Shown in pieces: positions 23,117 to 29,725 of a DNA stretch of 64,000 nt. Source of the DNA: Pseudolactococcus insecticola (GTDB lineage Bacteria; Bacillota; Bacilli; Lactobacillales; Streptococcaceae); NCBI RefSeq assembly GCF_011170065.1, contig NZ_BLLH01000006.1, positions 45,343 through 109,342 on the forward strand, read 5' to 3'. The number at the start of each line of letters is the position of its first letter. The first letter of the stretch is position 1. Under the pieces are notes generated by a model, which was not told the origin of the DNA, searched no databases, and saw only the letters and a program-made list of their open reading frames with translations. The translations under genes were made by a program, and so were the position numbers.

Positions 23117-23320
23117 TCAAACCCAGCCCAATTTCTCTTTCAAGTCAGTCAGTGAATGCGTTTCTCCATCGTTACGCTGACGAAATGAGGATTTTTCCAT
23201 TTCTTGGAAGAACTTCACTTGCGCTTTTAAAGCACTATTTTCTTTTTGCAGATCATTATATTCACTTTTGGTCAAAATAACAACATCTTCATCATGTTCA
23301 ATGAATTTCGGACTCATCAT
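23117..23320 (-). CDS. Antitoxin, cassette 2
   Basis: A 67-residue protein starting at the ATG at 23320, which matches the start of cassette 1 (GGAGG eight bases upstream; an in-frame GTG at 23326 exists). MMSPKFIEHDEDVVILTKSE is shared with cassette 1. The rest (KENSALKAQVKFFQEM, then DLKEKLGWV) is different apart from the LGW ending, and binds a different toxin. Promoter and leader come from the duplicated upstream region. Confidence 0.8.
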   Translation of the reverse strand: MMSPKFIEHDEDVVILTKSEYNDLQKENSALKAQVKFFQEMEKSSFRQRNDGETHSLTDLKEKLGWV

Positions 23321-23343
23321 ATTCACTACCTCCTGTTTACCTT

Positions 23344-23372
23344 ATTATACTATCTTTAACACCTTTCAGCAA
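23344..23372 (-). promoter_or_regulatory. Promoter of toxin-antitoxin cassette 2
   Basis: TTGCTG (23367-23372), 17 bases and TATAAT (23344-23349) on the minus strand, the same as in cassette 1. Confidence 0.7.
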
Positions 23373-23654
23373 CCAGCAGGAGTTGCACCTACTTTGCGAT
23401 ACTCTCGGTCACATAATAAATAGCTCAATCCGAAAACTGAGCTATCCGTATTTTTAAAATTACAATCCCATCAAGAAACAAGCACTTTGATCTAGTATCG
23501 AGTTCATTGACGATTATTTTCTTTATTACTAAAGAAACAAACACCAGACATTGTCTGGCTCATTGATAATCGTTTTCTTGGTCTGACAGAAACAACCGCT
23601 GAAACACTTATCAGCTGAAATCTTTTTGATTTTTCTACCAACTCAGATATGGTT

Positions 23655-23799
23655 TTGTAAGTTTTGATTATTAAGCTATAATGAACTTATAGCAATGAAA
23701 TAATATTAAAATAAATTGTTCTTGATTGAGCTTTGAACCTAAAATCACGAAACAATTTATAAAAAGGAGTATCGACAGTTAAGTTGATAGTCCTTTTTT
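23655..23799 (+). ncRNA. Candidate small RNA A, copy 2
   Basis: Same promoter (TTGTAA-16-TATAAT, 23655-23682) and body as the element at 20596-20740. The terminator stem at 23761-23799 carries a C-to-G change that breaks one pair, so this copy may terminate less well. Confidence 0.55.
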
Positions 23800-23811
23800 G
23801 TTTTTGTAAAT

Positions 23812-24383
23812 AAATTTTTCAATTTTGAATTGTTTTCTTCAATCGTTCAACTAGCATTTTCTGCACTTGATTCTGACCTCTTTTGTACTTGTTGTTCAGC
23901 CTGTGATCATCACTGATAGATTTTTAGTCATCTATCGGTCTAGCAACTTTCCGCTTGGTACCCAGAATCTTCAAGGCTTTAAGTGTGCTGATGGCTCTTA
24001 TCCTCGCCAACTACTTTTTGTCATTTTTCCCACGTGTGGGTTCTCCTGACACCTCATAGGAGTTCACGTTCGCCGCTCTCCTGACAGCTTTTATACGTGC
24101 CTGCGTAACACGTTGTGAGAGCTGCCAAATTTCGGCAGCGAGATCCTGACAACCGTGGCTAGTTTTGATATAATAGTAATGTCTAGTTATTACTATATCA
24201 TCTAGTAAGGTTGCGTATCCGTGTTTCTCACGGTTATTCAATTTTCAAAGATCGAATCCTATCTTTTTTTGATACCTACAAAATTTGTTTTGATGAACAA
24301 TTATGTTCTTTGATTTTGTTGGTTATTTTGGATAGGTGTATGCTTCAACTAATTGCTCATTTTGCGATGGGCTTTTAGTTGAA
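23812..24383. repeat. Duplicated region, right half, copy 2
   Basis: Partner of 21145-21736, differing at only a few positions. Copy 1 leads into an XRE gene and this copy into a 279-residue unknown gene, so similarity ends sharply before each plus-strand gene. The whole interval 23321-24482 (more than 1 kb) holds only the TA promoter, these repeats and the two small-RNA candidates. Confidence 0.85.
24146..24376 (+). ncRNA. Candidate small RNA B, copy 2
   Basis: Promoter CTGACA-17-TATAAT (24146-24174) and terminator GCTCAT-TTTGCG-ATGGGC-TTTT (24355-24376). Relative to copy 1 the terminator stem has one G-T pair in place of an A-T pair; length and fold are otherwise the same. Confidence 0.55.
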
Positions 24384-24482
24384 AAGTTTTGTAGTTTTTT
24401 TACTACATTGTTATTCTAACACTTAAAATATTTTCTGTCAACACTTTTGTCAAAAAAATTCAAAAAAAGATTGGAGTCGAAA

Positions 24483-25322
24483 ATGTCCCTGTTTAATCCA
24501 AATAATCTTCATCTTAATCGACCAGATGTCATACGACAAAATCAAAGAATCCTCGAAACAATCAATCCAAATATTAACTATGAAGTACTCCTAAAACAGA
24601 TTGAAAAAGAAAAAAATCCTAAGATCATTGAATTGAAAGAAATCATCAAGACACAAATTCTATCTAAAATAGCTGAAAAAGAAATTGATGGTGTTTTTAG
24701 AAAACTTCAAAAAGAAAATTTAGGATTGTATGAAATATTTTCAAACGTAGGGACGAATGATGAAAAACTCAAACACGAAGTTGATATTTATCTACTTGGA
24801 AATTTTGGACTAATCGAAATATCAGTAAAAATAAGAAATACAATTACTGGAATAGATATTTCCAATAATTTATACACGCAAATCTTTGCTTGGAAATCAT
24901 ACAGAAAACAGATGATTTTAAAGAAAGAATCTACAGAACTTGGCAAGAGTACTATTCGCCATTTTGACGTCATTCCCAAATGGATTGAACAAGAAACTAA
25001 TTACACTTTTTCAACTGACTACTACAAACAATATTTAGTAATTTCCTCAAAAAATAATATCAAATTGACTTCTGATAAGCTTAACTTAAAATATAAATCA
25101 AAATTCCTTTTACTAAATAAAAATAACTTAGATTTAATTATAGACGCCGTCAAATTTTCCCCTCCATTACTTTCTGATGAAGAAGTAAAGATCATCTCAA
25201 ACGCATTACACAATCATATTGATTTTAAAGAAGAAAACATTATTGTCTCAAATATGATGTTAATTAGCGAAAAAATATTTTCTGACACACAACTGTGCAG
25301 CATGATAAAAAAAGGAGTCTAA
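24483..25322 (+). CDS. Hypothetical 279-residue protein paired with an XRE regulator
   Basis: The start is set at the ATG at 24483, nine bases after TTGGAG; an upstream in-frame TTG has no ribosome site. The product is soluble. The N-terminal 100 residues are helical and Lys/Glu-rich (EKEKNPKIIELKEIIKTQIL). The middle has beta-type segments (EVDIYLLGNFGLIEISVKIR, then FAWKSYRKQMIL) that recall the E-x-K pattern of restriction-endonuclease-like folds. That reading is tentative because only a few residues support it. The XRE gene starts one base after its stop, forming an operon. It could be a nuclease-type effector with its regulator. Confidence 0.65.
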   Translation: MSLFNPNNLHLNRPDVIRQNQRILETINPNINYEVLLKQIEKEKNPKIIELKEIIKTQILSKIAEKEIDGVFRKLQKENLGLYEIFSNVGTNDEKLKHEVDIYLLGNFGLIEISVKIRNTITGIDISNNLYTQIFAWKSYRKQMILKKESTELGKSTIRHFDVIPKWIEQETNYTFSTDYYKQYLVISSKNNIKLTSDKLNLKYKSKFLLLNKNNLDLIIDAVKFSPPLLSDEEVKIISNALHNHIDFKEENIIVSNMMLISEKIFSDTQLCSMIKKGV

Positions 25323-25323
25323 A

Positions 25324-25665
25324 ATGTTTTTCGAAATTATAAAATCACTCGCAAATGAAAAAAAATTATCTATAAATCAGCTTGAAAGAGAACTAGGATA
25401 TTCAAGAAACTCTTTAGCAAATTATAAATCAAAAAAATCAAAACCATCTGCTAAAAGAGTAGATGAGTTAGCAAAATTTTTCAATGTTTCAACAGACTAT
25501 CTTTTAGGCAACACTGACAAGCGCTCCTCACAACTTGATATAGACCTTGACGAAGCACTGGATAAATCAGTCGCCTATGACGGAAACGAGCTGTCAGAGA
25601 ACGATAGAGAAGCTATCAAGTACCTGCTTAAAGATTACTTCGCAAAAAAAGATGGTAATCTTTGA
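25324..25665 (+). CDS. XRE/cI-like repressor
   Basis: A 113-residue protein with an N-terminal HTH (INQLERELGYSRNSLANYKS, KPSAKRVDELAKFFNVS) followed by TDYLLGNT and a short acidic C-terminus ending NDREAIKYLLKDYFAKKD, typical of small cI/ImmR-like repressors of phages and ICEs. An ImmA-like metallopeptidase gene lies 760 bases further on the same strand, the usual partner that cleaves such repressors. Its last 31 bases overlap the opposite gene at 25635-26063. Confidence 0.88.
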   Translation: MFFEIIKSLANEKKLSINQLERELGYSRNSLANYKSKKSKPSAKRVDELAKFFNVSTDYLLGNTDKRSSQLDIDLDEALDKSVAYDGNELSENDREAIKYLLKDYFAKKDGNL

Positions 25666-26063
25666 TAATCATCATCCCAACCATCTCTTTTTGAAATAAC
25701 ATACATCTCTATATCCCTAAGCGCTTGTTCCATATAATCAATATCTGGTTTATGCAGATCAAATTTTTTCAAAAGATCTGTGGGTGTGTAAGGTGATGTA
25801 CTATTATATTGCATCAAGAGACGCCGATAGCCCCTCTTAACCACGATAAACATCGCTCTAAGCTCTAGTAATAGCTCCTCGTCTTCACAATAAGATATAT
25901 GCGTTCTAAACCTTTCGAGACCTTCTACCACCCGAAGCAAATGACGGCGCTCGTATTTGCTCATCTCAACTTCAGCCGCAATATCTGATACCCCCATTCT
26001 TATTTCTAAAGCAGACATTGCCACTCTTCCTTTTACAACTTCAAACTCTTCTTTTTCTAACAT
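25635..26063 (-). CDS. Hypothetical helical protein, 142 residues
   Basis: A soluble helical protein (SKYERRHLLRVVEGLERFRT, ALRDIEMYVISKRDGWDDDY) with AAAGG about eight bases before its ATG. It lies on the opposite strand between the repressor and the ImmA-like gene, with a 31-base convergent overlap. The region has no alternative plus-strand gene of quality. No family is recognised. Confidence 0.65.
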   Translation of the reverse strand: MLEKEEFEVVKGRVAMSALEIRMGVSDIAAEVEMSKYERRHLLRVVEGLERFRTHISYCEDEELLLELRAMFIVVKRGYRRLLMQYNSTSPYTPTDLLKKFDLHKPDIDYMEQALRDIEMYVISKRDGWDDDYQRLPSFFAK

Positions 26064-26098
26064 ATAAAAACCTTTCTAAATTACAGGAGATATCCCCC

Positions 26099-26404
26099 AT
26101 GTCACACACAAATATTCCAGCTGAATCTCTAGCCGAAGAACATTACAAGCAAAATTGTGAAATTTTATCCTACTATCAAACAAAAATCCCCTGTGAGCAT
26201 TACGAAGCTATTGAGAAGATTTTTTATAAGCAATTTATTTTCGCTCTTAGTTTTGATGAATCCCATTTCGACAAACATCTAACGCTCCAAAAATTCAGCG
26301 AAATCCATTCTGAAATTAAAAAAATCTACGATAATCTTGACCTGCTTGATTCTCTTGAAATAAGCAACAACTATTACATCCAAAAAATGCTAACCACTTT
26401 ATAG
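26099..26404 (+). CDS. Hypothetical protein, 101 residues
   Basis: The start is set at the ATG at 26099, with CAGGAG nine bases upstream; a longer open frame begins inside the opposite gene. The product is soluble and helical (EHYKQNCEILSYYQTKIPCE, SEIHSEIKKIYDNLDLLDSL). It is 17 bases upstream of the ImmA-like gene and so co-transcribed with it, starting from the short gap after 26063. The function is unknown; a regulatory partner of the peptidase is possible. Confidence 0.7.
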   Translation: MSHTNIPAESLAEEHYKQNCEILSYYQTKIPCEHYEAIEKIFYKQFIFALSFDESHFDKHLTLQKFSEIHSEIKKIYDNLDLLDSLEISNNYYIQKMLTTL

Positions 26405-26421
26405 AATATCGGAAACAATCT

Positions 26422-26850
26422 ATGGACTTATCTAAAATCATACAAGAAACAGAAAAACTTGGTCTCATAATCTTGTTTTCCATTCCAGATAGTTATGAAG
26501 AAAAGGGACGGCTTGTCCCTATTCGTAATCGATTCATTATCATCGTCAACATAGAGCTTGATGACGATGAAAAGATTCAAGTTATTCTTCATGAACGAGC
26601 ACATTTCAAAAGCCTTGATACTGAAAACATTTTAAGTCACGTGCCGACTTATCAACACCGTATAGAAAACGAAGCCGAAAAGGATCGGATTCGAGATTTT
26701 ATGTCCTTGATTGCCCACGATTACCCAATAGATGATGATTTTAACTACATCAAATTTATGGAAAAAGCCTGCATTCCTTCTAGGTATGAATCTTTTGTTA
26801 AAGAGACTGCGCAGGACTTTTATTTGGGCAATGAGGAGAATGAAAAATAA
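26422..26850 (+). CDS. ImmA/IrrE-family metallopeptidase
   Basis: A 142-residue protein with the zinc-binding HExxH motif as HERAH (His57, Glu58, His61) and a downstream ENEAEKD (about 82-88) that supplies the usual third ligand. ImmA peptidases cleave ImmR/cI-type repressors after DNA damage or cell signals and so switch on element excision. The XRE repressor at 25.3 kb is the likely substrate, although here the two genes are separated by an opposite-strand gene and a 101-residue gene instead of being adjacent. Confidence 0.82.
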   Translation: MDLSKIIQETEKLGLIILFSIPDSYEEKGRLVPIRNRFIIIVNIELDDDEKIQVILHERAHFKSLDTENILSHVPTYQHRIENEAEKDRIRDFMSLIAHDYPIDDDFNYIKFMEKACIPSRYESFVKETAQDFYLGNEENEK

Positions 26851-26879
26851 AAAAAACAACCTGTGATCGTTTTTTTTTA

Positions 26880-27122
26880 TTATTCTGATGATTGGTATTT
26901 ATCCCAGAGTTCTTGGTAATACTCACTATTTTCAATAACTATCTTGGAGACATTCTTTAAATCTCGACTTGAAAGCCCACCATCTCTCAGCGTCCCATCT
27001 AAAAACATAGAAGCAACCGATTCCCCACGGACATAAATATGGACATGTGCTTGTTGTCTTTTGTGATTATGCTCATTAGTTCTAATTTCAACCGCATACC
27101 TGTCATAATAATTTTTAGGCAT
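26880..27122 (-). CDS. DUF4160-like protein, array member 7
   Basis: An 80-residue protein starting at ATG 27122, which overlaps the end of the preceding gene by eight bases. It holds the DUF4160-type pattern YAVEIRTNEHNH then QAHVHIYVRGE (His-x-His strand with a following Gly-Glu) and ends in YYQELWDKYQSSE. DUF4160 proteins often occur beside DUF2442 proteins as small two-gene modules of unknown, possibly toxin-antitoxin, function. It is a close paralogue of the genes at 27427 and 28198. A longer frame to 27197 is ignored because it runs into the partner gene. Confidence 0.75.
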   Translation of the reverse strand: MPKNYYDRYAVEIRTNEHNHKRQQAHVHIYVRGESVASMFLDGTLRDGGLSSRDLKNVSKIVIENSEYYQELWDKYQSSE

Positions 27123-27378
27123 GAGCAATTCCTTTAACGTAATCTTCCCACGTTTCAAGCCAATTTTCACGATTTCTTGAGATTTCCTTTTTAGCAAACC
27201 TCACATCGTAATCAGCCATATCGTTATCATAAAGGACATCTAATGTTTCAAGCGAAAAAATACCGATCAGCTCACCATCATCGTAAAAACGAACTTGTGG
27301 TTTATCTGGATTATTTTTTATGTCTTCTTTTGAAAGCTCCAACATAGATTCTCCGAACGTTCCAACTATTTTACGCAT
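27115..27378 (-). CDS. Partner of DUF4160-like protein, array member 6
   Basis: An 87-residue protein (MRKIVGTFGESMLELSKEDI, then KPQVRFYDDGELIGIFSLET) with the look of a compact beta protein followed by a helix. It is about 75 percent identical to the gene at 28436-28699, and each is followed by, and overlaps, a DUF4160-like gene. The VRFYDDGELIGIF strand resembles the HVHIYxxGEE strand of DUF4160, so the partners may share a fold. The function is unknown. Confidence 0.72.
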   Translation of the reverse strand: MRKIVGTFGESMLELSKEDIKNNPDKPQVRFYDDGELIGIFSLETLDVLYDNDMADYDVRFAKKEISRNRENWLETWEDYVKGIAHA

Positions 27379-27426
27379 TTTATCTTCCTCCCGCTACTCT
27401 ACATTTTGAAAAAAAAACAAACTTTT

Positions 27427-27678
27427 TTAATATTCTGATGACTGGTACACATCCCAGAGTTCTTGATACTTTTCTTGATCAATTACAATCGCCCGAGCAA
27501 TTATTTTCTTTACTTTACCAGAGATGCCATTTAGCCCGTCCTTTACCGTCCCATCCAAAAACATAGACCCTTGCTCAATTCCGCCTATATAAATGTGGAC
27601 ATGTGCTTTTTGCCCTTTATGATTATGTTCATTTGTTCTAACCTCAATACCAAAAATTCCAAAATCATATCTAGGCAT
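27427..27678 (-). CDS. DUF4160-like protein, array member 5
   Basis: An 83-residue protein starting at ATG 27678, overlapping the upstream DUF2442-like gene by eight bases. It shares GIEVRTNEHNHKGQKAHVHI and the YQELWDVYQSSEY ending with the other two long DUF4160-like members. The middle has diverged (GLNGISGKVKKIIARAIVI). Confidence 0.75.
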   Translation of the reverse strand: MPRYDFGIFGIEVRTNEHNHKGQKAHVHIYIGGIEQGSMFLDGTVKDGLNGISGKVKKIIARAIVIDQEKYQELWDVYQSSEY

Positions 27679-27931
27679 AAAACATCTCACTCTTATCATA
27701 TAGAACTTCAGGTGAAAAATCAGTCTTTTCATCAAAAGCGACATAAGGCGATCTTACTTTTAGATTCCTAAAATTTTCTTCATCTTTCAAATGAGCAAAA
27801 ATTGGATATTTTTCTATCCATTCCTTGACAGAAAAAACTTTAACCTCTCCGTTCTCATAAAACAATTTTATTTGTTTATTGGCTAAGGGTTCAGCATTTA
27901 TCAATTTTGGTCGTTCTTCAGCTGTACTCAT
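27671..27931 (-). CDS. DUF2442-like protein, array member 4
   Basis: An 86-residue protein starting at ATG 27931, coupled to the previous gene through an ATGA overlap. It shows the DUF2442 pattern: a strand IKLFYENGEVKVFSVKEWIE, then PIFAHLKDEENFRNLKV and an ending VAFDEKTDFSPEVLYDKS. DUF2442 is typically encoded next to DUF4160, as here on both sides. Confidence 0.78.
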   Translation of the reverse strand: MSTAEERPKLINAEPLANKQIKLFYENGEVKVFSVKEWIEKYPIFAHLKDEENFRNLKVRSPYVAFDEKTDFSPEVLYDKSEMFYA

Positions 27932-28164
27932 ACCAAATTTTCCTTTTGAACAGCATTCCAATCATTCATAATTTCCTCGTAACGTTCACTCAATGCTTTT
28001 TGAGCACAAGCTAAAATTGCTTCTCCAAAATCATCTAAAGGCTCTCCAGTCATTAAAAGCGTACCCAATTCTTCGTCATCTAAATAAATATGAACCCTCG
28101 GCGAATTTGGATAACAAATGACATCACTTGTAGCCATTTGCATATAAAGTTTTAATTCTTGCAT
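27928..28164 (-). CDS. DUF4160-like protein, array member 3
   Basis: A 78-residue protein with a short DUF4160-type core (SPRVHIYLDDEELGTLLMTG) and a helical end (EAILACAQKALSERYEEIMN). It is more diverged from the three long members and leads the middle module, overlapping the DUF2442-like gene by four bases. Confidence 0.7.
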   Translation of the reverse strand: MQELKLYMQMATSDVICYPNSPRVHIYLDDEELGTLLMTGEPLDDFGEAILACAQKALSERYEEIMNDWNAVQKENLV

Positions 28165-28197
28165 AAATGTTCCTACTCTTTAGTTTTTTTTTTTTTT

Positions 28198-28443
28198 TTA
28201 ATATTCTGATGACTGGTACACATCCCAGAGTTCTTGATAATACTCTGCATTTTCAAGAACAATTTTGGAAATTTTCTTCAAATGCCTATTGGGTATGTCC
28301 CCATCTCTTAAGGTACCATCTAAAAATACCGATCCAACTTCCTCACCGTCCATGTAAATATGAACATGAGCTAACTGTTTCTTGTGATTATGTTCATTCA
28401 TCCTAATTTCAATCCGGTATTTCTCATAAAATTCATTAGGCAT
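28198..28443 (-). CDS. DUF4160-like protein, array member 2
   Basis: An 81-residue protein starting at ATG 28443, overlapping its partner by eight bases. It has YRIEIRMNEHNHKKQLAHVH and the YQELWDVYQSSEY ending. About 70 percent of residues match the member at 26880-27122. Its stop is followed by a 15-17 base run of T on the plus strand, a possible slippery tract. Confidence 0.77.
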   Translation of the reverse strand: MPNEFYEKYRIEIRMNEHNHKKQLAHVHIYMDGEEVGSVFLDGTLRDGDIPNRHLKKISKIVLENAEYYQELWDVYQSSEY

Positions 28444-28699
28444 GAGCAACACCACTCACATAGTCTTGCCAAGTTTCAAGATAATTATCTTGATTTCTTC
28501 CAATCGTCTTTTTGGCAAATTTAATATCATAAATAGACATTTCATTATCATATAAAATATTGAGTGTCTTTAAATCAAAAATACCAATCAGCTCACCATC
28601 GTCATAAAAACGAATCTGCGGTTTGTCAGGATTTTTTTTAATATCTTCTTTGTCCATGCTCAATCGCCATTCACCAAACGTACCAACTATTTTACGCAT
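28436..28699 (-). CDS. Partner of DUF4160-like protein, array member 1
   Basis: An 87-residue protein and the first gene of the seven-gene array (MRKIVGTFGEWRLSMDKEDI). Near-duplicate of the gene at 27115-27378. AGGAGG lies ten bases before the ATG. The array promoter with a palindrome over the -10 is directly upstream, suggesting that this protein or its partner represses the operon, as in toxin-antitoxin modules. Confidence 0.75.
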   Translation of the reverse strand: MRKIVGTFGEWRLSMDKEDIKKNPDKPQIRFYDDGELIGIFDLKTLNILYDNEMSIYDIKFAKKTIGRNQDNYLETWQDYVSGVAHA

Positions 28700-28716
28700 T
28701 TTATGTACCTCCTATT

Positions 28717-28732
28717 TAGTATTATTATACTA
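28717..28732 (-). promoter_or_regulatory. -10 element and operator of the DUF4160 array
   Basis: TAGTAT-AATA-ATACTA arms overlap a consensus TATAAT (28724-28729) on the minus strand, 25-30 bases before the first gene of the array. An operator centred on the -10 is typical of autorepressed small operons. The -35 is weak. Confidence 0.55.
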
Positions 28733-28754
28733 CTCTAACCCAAAAATCAATCTG

Positions 28755-28829
28755 TCAAACTGATCTCCATTTATAATCTTTTGAATTTTCAAGTGGAACC
28801 TTTGCGACAAGAATATCAAATTCTTCCAT
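28755..28829 (-). pseudogene. Truncated MazF/PemK-like toxin remnant
   Basis: The ATG abuts the stop of the RelB/DinJ-like antitoxin. The frame gives 24 residues (MEEFDILVAKVP start, DYKWRSV end) and then TGA. The N-terminus matches the first strand of PemK/MazF toxins (FDI/V-hydrophobic-VPF, then K-x-R-P-V), but the remaining 80-90 residues are missing. It is probably a decayed toxin, leaving an orphan antitoxin upstream. Confidence 0.55.
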
Positions 28830-29120
28830 TTAAAGCTCCCAACCGTCTAACAAATTTGCTTTTTCTGTTTTAGTCATATCAGAAATGTTTTCTACGGGAA
28901 TCTCACTAATTAAATTAGGTAATTTATTTTTGCTTTCCACAGAATACCCTACCTTTTCTGTTATGACTTCTGGAGTAAAAGGTATTTTTTTCTCATCGAC
29001 AACACGTTTAAAAAACATTGTTATCGCAACCGTTGGCGTTAAACCCATTTCTGAAAAATATTGCTCTGCTTTTTGCTGTAAATCATCATCAATTCTGTAT
29101 GTTTTTTGTATAGTTGTCAT
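28830..29120 (-). CDS. RelB/DinJ-family antitoxin
   Basis: A 96-residue protein. The N-terminal ribbon-helix-helix (QKTYRIDDDLQQKAEQYFSE, then GLTPTVAITMFFKRVV) is typical of RelB/DinJ antitoxins, followed by a flexible toxin-binding tail ending TEKANLLDGWEL. A TTTACA-16-TATAAT promoter and GGAGG precede it. The expected toxin gene directly downstream is reduced to about 24 codons of a MazF-like frame, so the antitoxin appears orphaned. Confidence 0.85.
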   Translation of the reverse strand: MTTIQKTYRIDDDLQQKAEQYFSEMGLTPTVAITMFFKRVVDEKKIPFTPEVITEKVGYSVESKNKLPNLISEIPVENISDMTKTEKANLLDGWEL

Positions 29121-29207
29121 AATGAATAATCCTCCACAACTATATTATACATTAAAAATAGTTTTTGTAAACTCATTTAAGCTTAAATAAATTCAAATGA
29201 ATCACCG

Positions 29208-29438
29208 TCAACTATTTTCAAGTTCGTCAGCTAAATCAATCAATTCAATGTACTCTGATTTGTCTAGCTCCCTAATAGACATTGCTGCATCATCTCCATT
29301 TTGATTTATGAACAAGTTTGTCTGACTTTCTACACTCTCTGCCGCCTGCTCAGCGCTATCTGCTTCAACAACCGCATATGAAATTGGTACAGCTAATGCT
29401 TTTCTGTAATTAAAGAATGATACTAAGTATTTTTTCAT
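29208..29438 (-). CDS. Small hypothetical protein, 76 residues
   Basis: The start is set at ATG 29438 with GAGGA eight bases upstream; a longer frame to 29483 runs through a hairpin leader. The product (KKYLVSFFNYRKALAVPISY, then AVVEADSAEQAAESVESQTN) is soluble, with a beta strand and an Ala/Glu helix, in the style of small ferredoxin-like fold proteins. The leader has a TCCATCA/TGATGGA hairpin (about 29477-29500). It is the last gene before the chromosomal icd and may mark the end of the mobile element. The function is unknown. Confidence 0.6.
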   Translation of the reverse strand: MKKYLVSFFNYRKALAVPISYAVVEADSAEQAAESVESQTNLFINQNGDDAAMSIRELDKSEYIELIDLADELENS

Positions 29439-29683
29439 TCCTACATCCTCTTTTCTTTTTAAATATAAAGTAAAATCCATCAATTCTCACTGATGGACTT
29501 TATTTTTTATTCAACTAATGTTTTGTTTTTTCTTGGTTAGTTTTGTGGTTAGTTTTTATATTTTCACTCATTCCTATCGGCTAGAAGCCCTGTTTTACTG
29601 TGTTTCTTTTCCAAAATCGGTATCCTTCTATTATACACCTATTTTCAGAAATTTACAGGAAATATTCCGACATTTTTCTGAGA

Positions 29684-29712
29684 AAAAAATCCGATTTTTC
29701 ATCAGATTTTTG
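29684..29712 (-). terminator. Terminator of the gltA-acn-icd operon
   Basis: On the minus strand AAATCTGA-TGAAAAA-TCGGATTT forms an eight-pair stem followed by T4, about 14 bases after the icd stop. Confidence 0.8.
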
Positions 29713-29725
29713 TGTTTTAAAATTA

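Larger units (their letters stand above)
23266..23800. repeat. Duplicated region, left half, copy 2
   Basis: Partner of 20208-20742. Differences are scattered single bases and a one-base loss in an A-run. The gap between the left and right halves is only about 12 bases here, versus about 400 in copy 1, so copy 1 gained or copy 2 lost the segment with the 57-residue peptide. Confidence 0.85.

Noticed and set aside
20208..24383. Insertion sequence or composite transposon made by the duplicated unit
   Set aside because: The copies are direct repeats but contain no transposase and no terminal inverted repeats were seen.
24447..24482. TTG start extending the 279-residue protein by 12 residues
   Set aside because: The ATG at 24483 has TTGGAG upstream, whereas the TTG has no ribosome site and gives only a Lys-rich stretch.
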